Assembly: GCF_036373705.1 (NCBI RefSeq)
Contig: NC_089856.1
Location: forward strand, 14,290,501-14,354,500
Origin: Amia ocellicauda
Lineage: Eukaryota > Chordata > Actinopteri > Amiiformes > Amiidae
Length of the DNA stretch: 64,000 bases
Direction of reading: 5' to 3'
Positions 36,380 to 48,353 of the stretch are shown in pieces; position 1 is the first letter of the stretch; the number at the start of each line of letters is the position of its first letter. A program made the position numbers and the translations under genes. The notes beneath the pieces were generated by a model, which saw only the letters and a program-made list of their open reading frames with translations, ran no database searches and had not been told where the DNA came from.

Positions 36380-36660
36380 TGCTTAATCCACGGCCGCAAG
36401 GGGTCGAGGGGGTGGGGGGAGCGGCGGTGGCGGAGGGGATGAGATGGAGTCCTGGTCCTGGGAGCTGCAGGATAAAGCGCGGTGATTAAGATTGTATTAA
36501 TGGTGCTACAGAGGGGCCGGCCGGCTTTAATCAGTGTCTGTGCGGTAATAATCCCGCTCTTAAACTCCGGCTAACACCAAGCAATCCCCTCCTCTTCTGT
36601 CCATGGAGGGGGGGGGGCGATTAAAACAGCGACAATAGCCAACATGTACCGTAATGCACC
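36380..36660. promoter_or_regulatory. GC-rich island with homeodomain cores, candidate regulatory element
   Basis: Unique block with GGTGATTAAGATTGTATTAA, GGCCGGCCGGCTTTAATCAG, GGTAATAATCCC and GACAATAGCC: several TAAT/ATTA cores embedded in GC-rich DNA, the look of a conserved non-coding element. Conservation is untested. Confidence 0.35.
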
Positions 36661-37682
36661 ATGCAGTGCTGTGCTATGTCGTACAAACTAAAATAACGTG
36701 ATTTGGAAACTAGCAAAACTAAAGTACAACAACAGGATACAACGTAGAACTAAAGCACGCGATGACGTGACGATATACCTTATACTTCACTTGATATCAT
36801 GGAGAAAAGTACAATCATTTTAAGTAAAATTTACAACAAATAGAAAAATCGATTATTCCTGTTTTACAACTACAATAACAGGTAATGTACAATACAATGG
36901 GTCACGGCAGTTAAAGTCGTAACTGTACCATAGGTTATACACCAACACTGTGTACTGATAGCCTACATATCAGTGATATTTATAGTGTGCTGCAAAAATC
37001 GTTGAATGTACGCTGACGTGACGACAACAATCCGGAAGTGTTTTGATACCGTTTTTACATTTTCTTGTTTGTTTGTTTGTTTATTTATTTACTTATTTGT
37101 AAGTAGAATCGTTTCCACATGGGCTTTACAGTGTTTACAGCTAAGAACCGACGACTGCAAAACTGCAGGCCACACAGGGTTTCAAAGTGAGTTAGGTTTC
37201 TGTGTCTTATCCAGAAGGGTGTTTTTGTTTCAGGAGGACTGACGTCACAGATACAAACACCGAACCCACCAAAATAATTAAAGCTTAATTAAATTGATCA
37301 GTTCTACCGTACTGTTATGTATTGTATTGTAGGCCTGGCATTCTCCCCTGTCGTGGACTGTGCTGTAGTGTGCTTTATATCTCTGTACTGTAGATTACTG
37401 TTCTGTACTATACTTTAAGGCTCTGTAGTGTACGTAACCGAACTGTGTTGTATTGTAGTTGACTGTACTTTGGTGTAGTGTAATGTACTTCAGTGTATCT
37501 ATTAGAGATGCACTGGGAGCTGGAGGTGGAGGGAGGGAGGGAGGGATTTGGGACACTCAGACACAGGGCTCTTATATAAAGTCCAGGCAGAGAGAGGACA
37601 AGCCAATGTTTTGAAAGAGAAGGAGGGAGATTGTATGAGTGTGTCATGGAGTAAGTGAGTTTATATGTGAGTCAATGAATGT

Positions 37683-37714
<32 letters not shown>

Positions 37715-37941
37715 GTGAGGGGGTGGGAGGGTGTCAGAGTTAAAGAGAGTCTGATCGGGGCTGCCCTGTCAGTGCGCAGAGCTCTCCGCCCCCTTCAGTG
37801 GTGAGCCGCTTGCCTTTGAGCCCCAACAATGGAGGGGGGGTGGGGGGGTGCACAGGACAGATGGGGCTTTGGAATGAGGGACAAAAAGACTAGGGGGGGT
37901 GCCGAATTAGCAGCTAGTGAGGCTTAGCACTGTCCCACCCC

Positions 37942-37978
<37 letters not shown>

Positions 37979-39319
37979 GAGATGGACTGAAACAAACAGA
38001 AGGACTACAAATAATGCTCATCTGTCTATCCATCCATCAATGCATCCATCCATCTATCTATCTATCTACCCCTAACTTCTTTGCCTTAACTTTCTCTTTT
38101 GTTCCTCCCCCCTCTCCTCTCCTGGTCAGACTGACCACCAAGTGCACGGCCAGTTCTCAGAGGTCAGTGAGGTCAGTGGGAGGAGGAGGGGGGGGCTGTC
38201 TAAATGACAAACCTCATGAAGAGAGGGAGAGATGCAAATGGAGAGGGAGGGAAATATTAGGGTAGGATGAGACAGGAATAGAGAGGGTAGAGTAGGGTGA
38301 AAGAGAGAGATGGATAGTGGCAGGAGGGAAAGAGAAATAGGGGAGGGAGGGAGGGGGTTTGGAGGGGTGGGTGTTCAGAGGAGACAGAAGGAGAGAGGGA
38401 GGGATGGAGGGATCCTGTACCTACAGCAGATGAGTGCAGATGGGGGCTCCTGTGTGTGTCTGGTGGCACTCTCTGGGGGGACATCTGTGCACCTGTTAGC
38501 CCATCTGTCTGGATCAGCCACACAGGGGCCAGGAGGGGGCTCCTGAAGCAGCCACTTACAATCACCTTTCAGTTTAGTTGAGTGTAGTTCTTTAGTTGGT
38601 TTAGTTGTCTTCTTCTTCCATTCATTTTGAGGCCAATGCTGCTCTACACTGTCTAAACACACTGAAATCAGTACAATGCAATGTGGCACATTAAGGTACA
38701 ATACAGTATTGTTCGGTGTGGTGTGGTTCGATGCGGTGCGATGCGGTGCAATGCAGTAATACTCTGGTTAAGGCAAAATCTGATGTACTTCATACTGAAT
38801 TGACACAATAATTAAGATGTTCTTGCAGAGTCCTACTAGGAGCTTTCTCTGCTCTCTCCTGTCTCCCTCTCATTTCCAGTGTCTCTTCTCTCCTCTCTCC
38901 CTCATTCTGTCTTCCTGCCTTTCTTTGTGTGTGTGTGTGTGTGTCTGTCGTGTGTATGTGTGTGTGTCGTGTGTGTGTATGCTCTCCTCCACTCTGGGGG
39001 ATAAAGCAGATTTGAAGGTTTGATGGGAGCTCAGTGCCCAAAGCCCTGCATTAGACACTAATCTGGCCCAGCTTCGGTAGGGGGGGGGGGGGGTGGAGTT
39101 GGAGTTGGCAGGGCAGTAATCTCCCCCCTCCCCAATCACTTCCTACTACCCCCTCCCCTCTCCATCACTCCTTCATTCAAAATCACTCTCACACAACACC
39201 CATATCCCCTGGTCCCTCCAGACCTATGTGCTGGTGTACCACTCTCCATCTCACCCTCCCTCTGTCCTTCCTCACTTCTCACTGTCAGAGTGTGTTTGTG
39301 CGAGTGTGCATGTGTGCGT

Positions 39320-39440
39320 GTGCAGAGCTCCTAATCATGTTGGAATTGGTGCTGTGGCTGTAATTGCTTAATTGGCAGAGACTACCCTGCCTGCCCAGGC
39401 ACTGTCCTCCCGGCAGTTAGCCTGTAGTGTGCCTCCCCAT
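39320..39440. promoter_or_regulatory. Unique block with paired TAATTG/TTAATTGG motifs, candidate regulatory element
   Basis: CCTAATCATGTTGGAATTGG and GTAATTGCTTAATTGGCAGA lie between CT-rich low-complexity DNA. Homeodomain-type cores recur at short spacing. Inference only. Confidence 0.25.
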
Positions 39441-40688
39441 GCACATCCCTCTATGTCTTTAGCGCTTCCTTTTTTCTCTCTCCCTCCTCTCCTCTCTTTA
39501 TCCCTCCATCTCTAATCCAGCCTCTCTGTCTCCTTCATCCCTCCCTATTTTCTCTCACTGTCTCTACCTCTCCTCAAACTTCCCTCTCCCTCACCATGTA
39601 AAATGGTCATGTGCATGACAGATGTTACTACGGCAACAGTTGGTGGTGGCAGAGGGGGTGGGGCATCACTGCCATCTGTCCAGGGTCACAGGTGACTGGG
39701 GGGGGGGGGGGGTTAGAGAGGCGGGATTCTGGGAGCTACATGGATTAACTGCAGGGGGAAAATATTCTCAAATTGGTATGTGTGGGGTTCTGTAGAGACA
39801 ACATTTGTGTTGTATATTTTACCATATCCTAAATGATAACCTGAACAAATATGGAAAATGAAAGCTATTAACTCATATTTATGAATTTGTAAATAAATAT
39901 CAGAATTACTGAGCACTCTGTGCAGGAGGAGAAAGTTCTCATGCTCCAACAGCATACTCTAGTGGCCACTACCAGGATCTTTACCATATGCTGTGGAGAA
40001 AAGCTGGGAGACTGGATTTAGCACAGAGTCAAGTTCATATTGTTTATTAGCATGGGTCTCTCATTTTCAAAGCATTACAAAGTGCAGTAACACAATCAGA
40101 ACACATCCCTATACAATGCACTAACCAGTGCAGACATAATACAGTTAAGTCCCAGGTATGTGATAAAGGGAGGCAGGGTATAGGAGAAGTCACAGTAATA
40201 CTATAGTGCTAACAGTACATCATTAAGCAGGAGAGCAGGCTGCTGTATTACAGGTACAGTCAGAGCAGGAGTGTCCCTGAGTAATTACCTGAAGGTGGTC
40301 AGGGAGTGTGTAGTCCTGCCCACAGTGGCAAGGGCCTCCCAGCACTTGAGGGGGCTGTGGAAGAAGTGGTGGTGCAAAATGAGGTCATACTTTAGACTGA
40401 TTTGGAGACTTAATCTTTGCAGTGAAATTAAAGAGTGGAGTGGAGAGGTTGGGTTCAGCTGGGGTGACTGGACAGCCCCCACACTGTGCAGTGAACACTG
40501 GGTTTCTACTTGAGGGGCTGCTACAGGGGCAGCTGTGGATTTACAAGTTCTAAATGTCATCAGGCAGGGCTGGGGTACCTGCAGATTTCACTTTTGCACA
40601 AACTCCTCGTGAGCCCCCTTGCTCTGCTGCAGCATTACAGTAGGTCTGTGGGAGTCATTTGGCAAAAACAAAACATATTAGATAAATG

Positions 40689-40694
40689 TTTATT
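40689..40694 (-). promoter_or_regulatory. birc5 polyadenylation signal (AATAAA, minus strand)
   Basis: TTTATT on the plus strand, about 105 bp after the birc5 stop, giving a very short 3' UTR. Confidence 0.6.
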
Positions 40695-40796
40695 TTCAAG
40701 ATACAAATTTACAGATAAAATGACACAAGATATGTATATCAAAAAACCCTCAATACAGCTAGCAGTTCGGGAACAGCAAGTAGTACAGAGCTGGCT

Positions 40797-41931
40797 TTAG
40801 ACTGGGTTCCGGGCTGGGTCTTTGCTGAACAGGGTCAGCAGCTTCTTCCGGGTCAGGTGCACTTCATCCCGGAACTGGGAGATCTTCTGTCCACCCATCT
40901 TCCTCTGAAAAGACAAGGGAAGAAAGCAGACCAATGGCAGGCCTTCAGACTAGACCTGTTATGCAGTTCAGAGGATGTAGGCGGCAACAGAGCAAATAGA
41001 GGAACCTGATAAAGCACCAACCCAGCAGGAATTGAAACGGAGGGTCAGCATCACTCTGGCAAAAACAGATTAAGAATCAAGAGCTGAATTTGGATTGGTT
41101 TTGAATTAAAGATTAAGATAAATTTAAAGTTTTCCAACTCAAGGCCATTAAGTTGGATTCATTTTAGAACCTAAAAGAAACCCAAGAGACTTCATGTCTG
41201 AATCAATACAAACAGTGACACTCACTCCTACAGTCTGGGCCTGACTGGATCTGGAGGAAGACTAGACAGATAGGAAGGAAAGTGATCAAAGGGGAATGGA
41301 AAGAGGTCAGCACACTCACAATGTAGGTGCCAAGCCGTTCCTGCTCCAGTCTGAAGAACTCAATCACCTGCAGGGTATCAGGGTCCTTCTGCAGGGTCAG
41401 GAATCCACAGCGGGGAGAGCGCTTCATGTGCTCAAGCCTGGGAGAGGGGGAGGGGGGTGTCACAGGAACTGGCTGGCAGGGAGAGGCAAAGGGGTAAGGG
41501 TCAGGGGTCATACCAGGGGTCATCATGAGGCTCCCAGCCCTCCAGCTCCTTCAGGCAGAAGAAGCAGCACACGACATCCGGCTCGCTCTGGCTGGGACAG
41601 TGCACAAAGCCCGCACGTGCCATCTGAAGAAAAAAAAAAACGAACAACCCCCACACAGGTAGAGAAAGTAAGCGAGGATGGCATAGGTGGAGATGACGAC
41701 TTGAGAGTGGAGTGCAGGAGGTTGGAAGCGGGTGGGGGCAAGTATACAAAATAAAGTCGCTTCCTCCAAGAAGCGTCCATCACAGGGCAGAATTACGCTC
41801 ACCCGCTCCGGCGTGCACTCGCAGTCCTCTAGGAACGGCCAGTCGGAGAAGGTCTGGAGCCGCTTCTCGAAGCTATACATCTCCCCGTAAGCGTGCAGCG
41901 TGGAGAATGGTGCAGAACTGCATTCCGACAT
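40797..41931 (-). CDS. birc5: Survivin-type single-BIR protein, complete, four exons, 154 aa (probably the birc5.2/b paralogue)
   Basis: Exons on the minus strand: 41931-41803, 41623-41514, 41437-41320, 40904-40797 (465 nt, phases consistent). Survivin belongs to the chromosomal passenger complex with Aurora B, INCENP and borealin, guiding it to centromeres and midzone; it can also restrain apoptosis. The BIR domain spans about 17-95: [45 protein letters not shown]. Zinc ligands are Cys63, Cys66, His83 and Cys90, each exactly six residues later than in human survivin, as is Thr40 (TPER, the Cdk1 site equivalent to Thr34). The C-terminal helix ([15 protein letters not shown]...) is recognisable but diverged and ends in a different tail. 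Human BIRC5 is not on 12q13, so this linkage suggests the second paralogue known in fish and frogs. Confidence 0.93.
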
Positions 41932-43496
41932 CTTTCCACCCCCCAAAAAAAAAAAAAAAAAAAAAGCCTTCAAACTGTCGCCACATCTCCCCGTCCTCAT
42001 ACTGACCTTCACGTTATTAATTACCAATCTGAAACACCTGCTGCTGTGCAGACTAATTTAATTAGAAAGCAAACCCCACCCACTCTCTTTCAATCGGATA
42101 AAGCCGTTTTTGCGACTAAATAAATAAACCTATTTTGCTCTGTTTGAGAATGTGCCTAGGATTGTAAAACGCTGTTTTTGACTGAACTTGTTGTTTGTCT
42201 TATGTAATGTAGGTAGAACGTTTTTCTGTTTGTTAAACTGTGTAGAGTACTCTTCTTTATTCCGCTAGAGAGACGATCTCAGTACATCAAACTCAATAGG
42301 TCGGTTGTTTTGTTAAATTGTTTTAACCCGATATCAAACATGATAATTGATTTATTATCGTTAGCCGTTTAGAACGTCTCATTAACGCCTATGCAAGCAG
42401 AGATGTAGTCCCACCGAATTCGTGCTAGAGGGCAGTGTGGATCAATTAAACTGACCCCGTCACCCGCCGTGCCGGTCTCGCGGTTGATAAGTGGTCAATA
42501 AACTGTGTACACACTGGGGAAGTAGAGAGGGGCAGCAGAGAGTCTAGGAAAGGGCAGTAGTGAGAGGGGGTGGGGGAAGATTGGAGACAGAACACTCACA
42601 TACACACCTACGCACACATGTACATGCACAAACATGCATACACTCTCTCACACACACACATGCAAATACACACAGACACGCACACGCAGAGCACGTGCCA
42701 GAGAGAGGGAACCCAGGGGAGGTGTCCCTGCAAGCGGCTGTGTGAAGTTTACAAGTGTGTTTATGAGGCCACTGGGGAGGGGGGAGCTGGGGGGCTGTGG
42801 TGGGTCACCAGTAACTTGACCCACTGTCCTGAAATCAGGAAATGTGCTTACTGCTCCAAACCTCCCTCCCCTCCCCCTCTGCTGATTCTCCAGGAATCTC
42901 TCTCGCTCTCCCTCCTCTCTTTCTCCCTCTCAGTCGTTCTTCCCCTTCTCTTTCCTTCTCCCTCGCCCTCTCAGTCACTGTTACTCTCGCAGTTCAATTC
43001 AATTCAGTTACAAATGTCTTGATTGACATGACTAAGTGACATTAGTGTTGTCACCTCATTGACAGCCAGCTCTCATTTCCTCTCCCTCCCTACATTTATA
43101 ACATTGTAGAAAAATAAAGAAACAGATCAACAGGGACCCACAGGCGGTGTCAGTGGAGCTGTTGTGTGAGGCCTGGAGAGAGAGCAGGGCGGTTGTGTGG
43201 TTGTAACAGGACTGAACAGCTGACAGCTGGGGGAGGACTGGTTGGGGAAGGGCAGAGTGTGTACAGCTGAAACAGAGACACAGGGGTTAATACAGTACAC
43301 ACAATTTCACTGACTGACTGGACACTACAGCACATTAACACTGTGACTGGACACTGCAGTACAGCAACACTGACTGACTGGAGATCTTGTCTTCCTCTCA
43401 GTCCACTACCTACCTCTACCCACAGGCTGTCCCAATACTTTTGGCAGCATAGTGTAAGTGCTGCAATAATATATGAAGGGTGGGGGGCACTGCTTA
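41932..43496. other. birc5 upstream region and intergenic DNA
   Basis: A poly-A (plus strand, 41945-41965) separates the birc5 ATG from the CDE/CHR. Unique AT-rich DNA follows (42.0-42.45 kb), then CA-rich (42.6-42.7 kb) and CT-rich (42.86-42.98 kb) tracts, a LINE 3'-end fragment near 42.99-43.05 kb (TTCAATTCAATTCAG...TTGACATGAC), and an ACTGACTGG-type short repeat (43.3-43.39 kb). No other exon seen. Confidence 0.5.
41969..41982 (-). promoter_or_regulatory. CDE/CHR cell-cycle element upstream of birc5
   Basis: The minus strand reads GGCG-ACAG-TTTGAA, a CDE half (GGCG) four bases from a consensus CHR (TTTGAA), 38 bp before the birc5 start codon. This spacing is the rule for DREAM/MuvB-controlled G2/M genes, and survivin is a known member. 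A CCAAT box (inverted with respect to the gene) lies upstream at 42024-42028, as expected for NF-Y cooperation. Confidence 0.55.
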
Positions 43497-44122
43497 CAGT
43501 TTTTTTTTCAATTGCTAGCAAGCATCAGTCAATACTGAAGCCACTTTTTCCAAAATTCTTCATACAGTCTGCATTGCCAACATGGATCTTGGCCAAACAA
43601 ACCGCTAATCTCACCTCCACAACTCACTCAAACCAACAAAACACTTCATATAGGTCTCAAAATAAGCTTGTTCTACCAACAATTCTCACTCAGAAAGCAT
43701 ACATTGTCACTCACAACACACTGACCTAAAAAACACTAACAGGAAGCATTACATAAATGATTAACTTATCTTTGCAGTTTGAATGATTTTTCACATAAAT
43801 CAGTATTTCATTATAGAATAAGAATAACACTTATTCATTTAATTAACTGTACTAAAGTATATGTAACAAGAATGAATCAGAAATGCAGCAATTTGCTTCA
43901 ATATCTTTAATTCTTTCAATATCTTTGCATATAGTACATTTACTTATGAAAAATAAAAAGTTGAAACAAAAAACAAAATTCCTGAAATAAGGACTGCATT
44001 AAAAAAAACAAAAAAATGTATAGTATAAATCACTCGTACTGTACAGTACCGTGAGGGTTCTAGTTCTCCCTCTCTCCTGCATTTGGCTACAAGTTCTCAT
44101 CAACATCACATCTTATATCTTC

Positions 44123-45427
44123 TCAGGTGATACATCTTGGAAAGTATCTTCTGGAATGTCTAATCCAACTCTGGCAGTCTTCAGGAGAAGTGTCTCCACA
44201 CCCTGCATTCATGGCATCCAGTAAGGACATCTGGTCATGTGGATGGTGATCATAAACTTTCAACCTCCACGCAGAGAAAAACTCCTCTATGGGGTTTAGG
44301 AAGGGGGAGTATGGAGGCAGGAATAGTACCGACATCCTGGGGTGTGCAGCAAACCAGTCTGTGACTGCAGCAGAGTGGTGGAATGCCATATTATCCAATG
44401 AAGGTAGGGGAGTTTCTTGCCCCTTTCTCCTCTGCTGGCACAAGTTGATTGTGCAGGTCATCCAGAAAATAAATGAGCCTCTCTGTATTGTAGCGGCCAA
44501 TGAGTGGTTTGTGTAACAGCAAACCATCATTGGACAGTGCTGCACACATTGTAATGTTAGCTCCTCTCTGGCCTGGGACATCCACAGTTGCTCTCTGTCC
44601 AATCACATTTCTTCCCCTGTGGTGTGTTTTTGCCAGGTTGAATCCTTCCATCTCGGTTACTCTAAAATACAGTAAATCCACAGTTTTACAGTACTTTACA
44701 TTATGCATAGCTGTGTATGTACCCTGTTTGGTTATTGAACAGATATCTTACCTGGACATACAGTATTGATACCGAGTTCTTTCACACGTTCACCGTTTCT
44801 CTCAAAGGGTGCAGTGTACAACGGCTTAATTCTTATTTTAATGTTTCTCTAGGACTCTGGCGATTGTCGTTGTGCGGACCGTATTCACATTCCCAAAAGT
44901 GATATTGTCTGCCAGCACTCCGTCCCAAATTTCCTGCAGTTTTATTGCATTGTTGCCAATTACCATGTCAACAATGGCAATTTCCTGCGCACCTGATAAT
45001 ATTCTGCCTCTCTCTCCTGTGGGAGAGTACCTTTGGATCCTACTGAAAAACACAAAACAATATATTTCAAAATGTCAGTACATGTAAAAATGTGAACATA
45101 CTGTATTGTACTGGATAAGGGTGTCTGCCAAGAAATAAAAATAATAATAATATAATATGTAGTTCAATTATCATTGAAGGATGCACATCTCACCTGTTGT
45201 TTTACCAGAAAATTTTTACTATTGATGCAACTGTGGAATGCTGCAGATTTGGTTGCACCCTTAAACCAGCCTCTCTCAAAGAGAGACCATGGTTTACAAT
45301 GATCAATAATTGTGGCCCTTATCTCATCAGAGACCACCGCTCTTGGTCTTCCTCTCCTTTGTCCTCTATGCATTCTCCCTCTCCCTACCACTCTTCTTTC
45401 CCCACCAACCTGTCTTCCTTGATCCAT
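44123..45427 (-). pseudogene. IS630/mariner-superfamily transposase (DDE_3 type), disrupted
   Basis: Pieces in order: 45427 onward (basic, arginine-rich start, then RRGRPRAVVSDEIRATIIDH), 45053-44838 (EQ-like second HTH: GAQEIAIVDMVIGNNAIKLQEIWDGVL), 44708-44391 (EGFNLAKTHHRGRNVIGQRA, VDVPGQRGANITMCAA) and 44602-44123 (LDNMAFHH with the second Asp; LPPYSPFLNPIEEFFSAW with the Glu, 35 residues apart). The first catalytic Asp, normally just before EAGFN, is lost in VTEMEGF. Frameshifts separate the pieces. The family is abundant in fish genomes. Confidence 0.85.
45094..45155 (+). mobile_element. SINE-like 3' tail inside the IS630-type element
   Basis: TACTGGATAAGGGTGTCTGCCAAG is followed by AAATAAAAATAATAATAAT, the same tail type as at 26.3 kb. 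It sits within the transposase region, which suggests a later insertion. Left limit uncertain. Confidence 0.45.
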
Positions 45428-45891
45428 GTTTCCAAACTAAATCATTACGAAGCCCTCCTCTTTTGTCTGTTTGGTAACGAGACTAAAAACAGGACACTTG
45501 GGTAGGCTTTCAGCTGAAATTGCAATCAGCTGTTTTTTGGAATGATTAAATATTCTGCTAAGAGTTTCTATATATTTCAATCTGGTTACTGCAGAAATGC
45601 ACGACATTTGCCATCATTCTGTTTTGAATGTGTTTTTAACAGTTTTGTGAACAGTGTGTTAGCATTTGAAAACATGTGCTGCATATATATAGTTTTGCAG
45701 GTGGTGGAGTATGAATGAGAAAAGAGTTCATGGATTTCGGAGTATGTGGTCATTGAATGCATTTTCTGTGAAAGCAATGAAAAATGATTCACAGTTTGGT
45801 CCACATACACATCTGTTTCGCAGACTGTGTGAGGAGTTTGACAATGTGACTTCAGTTTTGGCCAATGCATGTTAGCAATTGAAAAAAACTG

Positions 45892-45943
45892 TAACTGATT
45901 GAATGCACTGTTTATACTACTTGCTCGCCCCCCCTCCCTCCCT

Positions 45944-45981
<38 letters not shown>

Positions 45982-48353
45982 GACACTTAACCCCCCCACT
46001 CCTTCTCATTTTCCCCTCCTCACTCCTTCTTAAATCTGCCCTCCAATTGACACCCTCCCCCCCGTCGCAGTGGTGTGGCGTTATTGGGTTGCACTCTGCT
46101 GGGAGCACATTTGGGTGTTGGAATCTTAGTGCTTCTTTCTCCAGGGACTTAGAGAGAGCGGTCAGTCTCACTGCGTCCAGTAAACACAAGTATATGCGCT
46201 GGTGTGTATCTTTGTTTGTTTGTTCATGGACAATTGGACCTACCTCTCAAGGGGAACAGTTTATTATTATTACTATTATAATTTGTTTTATTTTATTTAA
46301 TTTGTATTTTTTTGGTTACCACAGAAACACACTTGTTCCCAGATTGTGTCTTGGGCCGGTGTGTTAACTGAGGTTTGGATGTTCTATACTCCAACAGTAG
46401 CTGCTATAATTTTGCTGTATAGATATATATATAGTTTTGTTTTATTTGTTTGTACAGAAATTTATATATATTTACTGTTGCATTTATTTATTTATTTATT
46501 TATTTGGGGGGCCTGTTCTTGTGGGGTATATATCCTGCCCTCTCTTGTGAGAGTTGGGGGAGAGTGGGACGGCACACATTCTGAAAACAAGAAGAGAAAG
46601 ACAGAAGAGCAGCTGGACGCACACTGGGACACAGAGGAGCTGTGGACTGAAAGAGAGAGGGAGAAGAAGAGGGGTGAAGCACTTTTGGGAGAGAGGGAGA
46701 GAGTTAGGCAGAGGTCTGGATGTGGAGTGCAGGTAGGCATGTGTTTCCCTGTCTGTCTTGTATGGTGAGTGAGACTTTCCCCTTGAAGGTGATACTGATG
46801 CCCTTTACTGGGCAGACTCGTGTGGGGCTGCTCTGTGGTGTGTGACTTTTTAGTGCTGTTCTGCTGATTAAGGGGGTCAGGGGGTGCAGTGGTTCAGGTA
46901 CCGTCCGTCCGTCTGTGCGTGTGTGCGGGCAGGCAGGGGTGAACTGGGTTGGTTCTGTGTGTGGCGATGTGTGGTTCTGGGCGCTGACAAAGTGCGGTTC
47001 GGGGGAGCGGGGGACGGTGTGTGTTGGTGATATGCGGTCCGTGTGTCTACACGGGGCGACCAGCCCACATGGGAATAGACCGACCCACCGAACCAAAAAA
47101 ATGGACTGGCCCTTCTGGCATTTGCCAGAATTCCCTGAAGGCCAGTCTGTTTATGATTGTGGGGTGGGGATTAGGCCTGCTGTGTAATGATACACTGGGA
47201 GATTGAGTGAGGCTATGGAGTGAAGAAGGGAGGGAGAGGGTGCTCTCAGCTCTGAGTATCTAGCGGAGGAGTGTGAGGGAGTGACAGTCAACACTCACAT
47301 TCTACACCCTCTCACCCACCTCCCTCTCTCTCACTCTCTTTTCCTTCTGTTGTTTTTTTATTTAAACAGTCACTTAAGCGCTTATAATACTGTAAATTAT
47401 GAAGGGGAGGGGACATCAGGATACATTTTTGTGAAAAAACACCCCCAAACAACCTCAACCCTGTGATCATGAGCGCGGACCTCTTCTGGCAAACGTCTAC
47501 ATTCATCAGCAGGGTGTGAGAGGACAGAGGGAGGGGTGGTGGTGGGGTTGAGGCAGGACGACAGGAGACAAGGGTAAGAGAAGAGGAACAGTGGGGGAGA
47601 AGGGAAGAGAGATGGAAAGACAGAGGGCGGGGGAGTGAGAACAAGAGGTAGGATAGAAGAGTGGGAAAGAGTTGGAGAGAGAGAAATATTTCAATTTCTA
47701 GTATAGAGTGTATCATAGTCCATAACATTCCTGCCCAGTGAAAAGCAACTTCCCTGCACAGTAACATATTTTATTTGTATTTGTATGACGAGTATAACCG
47801 GCTAGTGTAGTGTGAGAGGAGAGACCCGTCAATATCCTTTAGATCCCAGGTGAATTAGGGCAACGCTGAACGCCTTGTAGTGCTGTTGCACTCTCATCGA
47901 TCGGCCAACAGAGGGCAGCACAGTCAAGAGAAAATATACCGAGCAGGAGAACCACTGTGTGAGTTCAGTCCAGATGCTTATTAATATTATCGATTTTATT
48001 ATAATAATTATTATTATTATAAAAAAAATATTTTTGAAGAAGGTACATTATGTATTTCACATACCACACAACTGAGACCGTTTGTCTCCCAGGTTATAGT
48101 AACGTGTTTACATAATGTTTACATAATGACGTATAAATTGCATTCCGCTGGGTCAGATCTGAGTTCCCGCTGCCGTTGATGTTGTTGTTGTTGTTTGTGG
48201 TTTATTCTTGAGTCAGTGGCTGGTCCACAAATGTCCCGGGCAGAGGGAACAGAAAGGCGGTGTGTAATGATGACTTCCGTGCACCTGTCTGTCTGTCTGA
48301 TTGTCTGGGTGTATCTGTGAGTCTGCCTGTGTGTGTCCCACATTTCTTCCTCT
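45892..48353. other. Intergenic DNA without recognised gene
   Basis: CT array (45.95-45.98 kb); AT-rich DNA with an ATTT run (46.48-46.50 kb); a TATATAT box at about 46.53 kb followed by purine-rich sequence ending in GTGCAG|GTAGGC (46.73 kb), which resembles a promoter plus first exon but encodes nothing I recognise; GT/CGT-rich DNA (46.9-47.1 kb); a near-palindrome around CTTCTGGCATTTGCCAGAAT (47.11-47.14 kb), probably repeat-derived; purine-rich DNA (47.5-47.7 kb) and AT-rich DNA (48.0-48.13 kb). Confidence 0.4.

Larger units (their letters stand above)
35382..40688. other. Long intergenic stretch between neurod4 and birc5
   Basis: GA/CT-rich low complexity (35.6-36.3 kb, 38.2-38.4 kb), an AAAT run (36.13 kb), GT array (37.69-37.72 kb), CA array (37.95-37.97 kb), poly-G runs (39.08 and 39.70 kb) and a degenerate GTACTGTA-type tract (37.3-37.5 kb). 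Unique islands at 36.38-36.66, 37.74-37.94 and 39.32-39.44 kb may be regulatory. No exon recognised. Confidence 0.5.
43497..45891 (-). mobile_element. Mariner/IS630-type DNA transposon, 2.4 kb, both ends present
   Basis: The ends are inverted repeats starting CAGTTTTTTTTCAATTGCTAGC on the left and, reverse-complemented, CAGTTTTTTTCAATTGCTAACA on the right, flanked by TA (43495-43496 and 45892-45893). A broken transposase lies on the minus strand. A SINE-type tail is inserted within it at about 45.11-45.15 kb. Confidence 0.88.
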
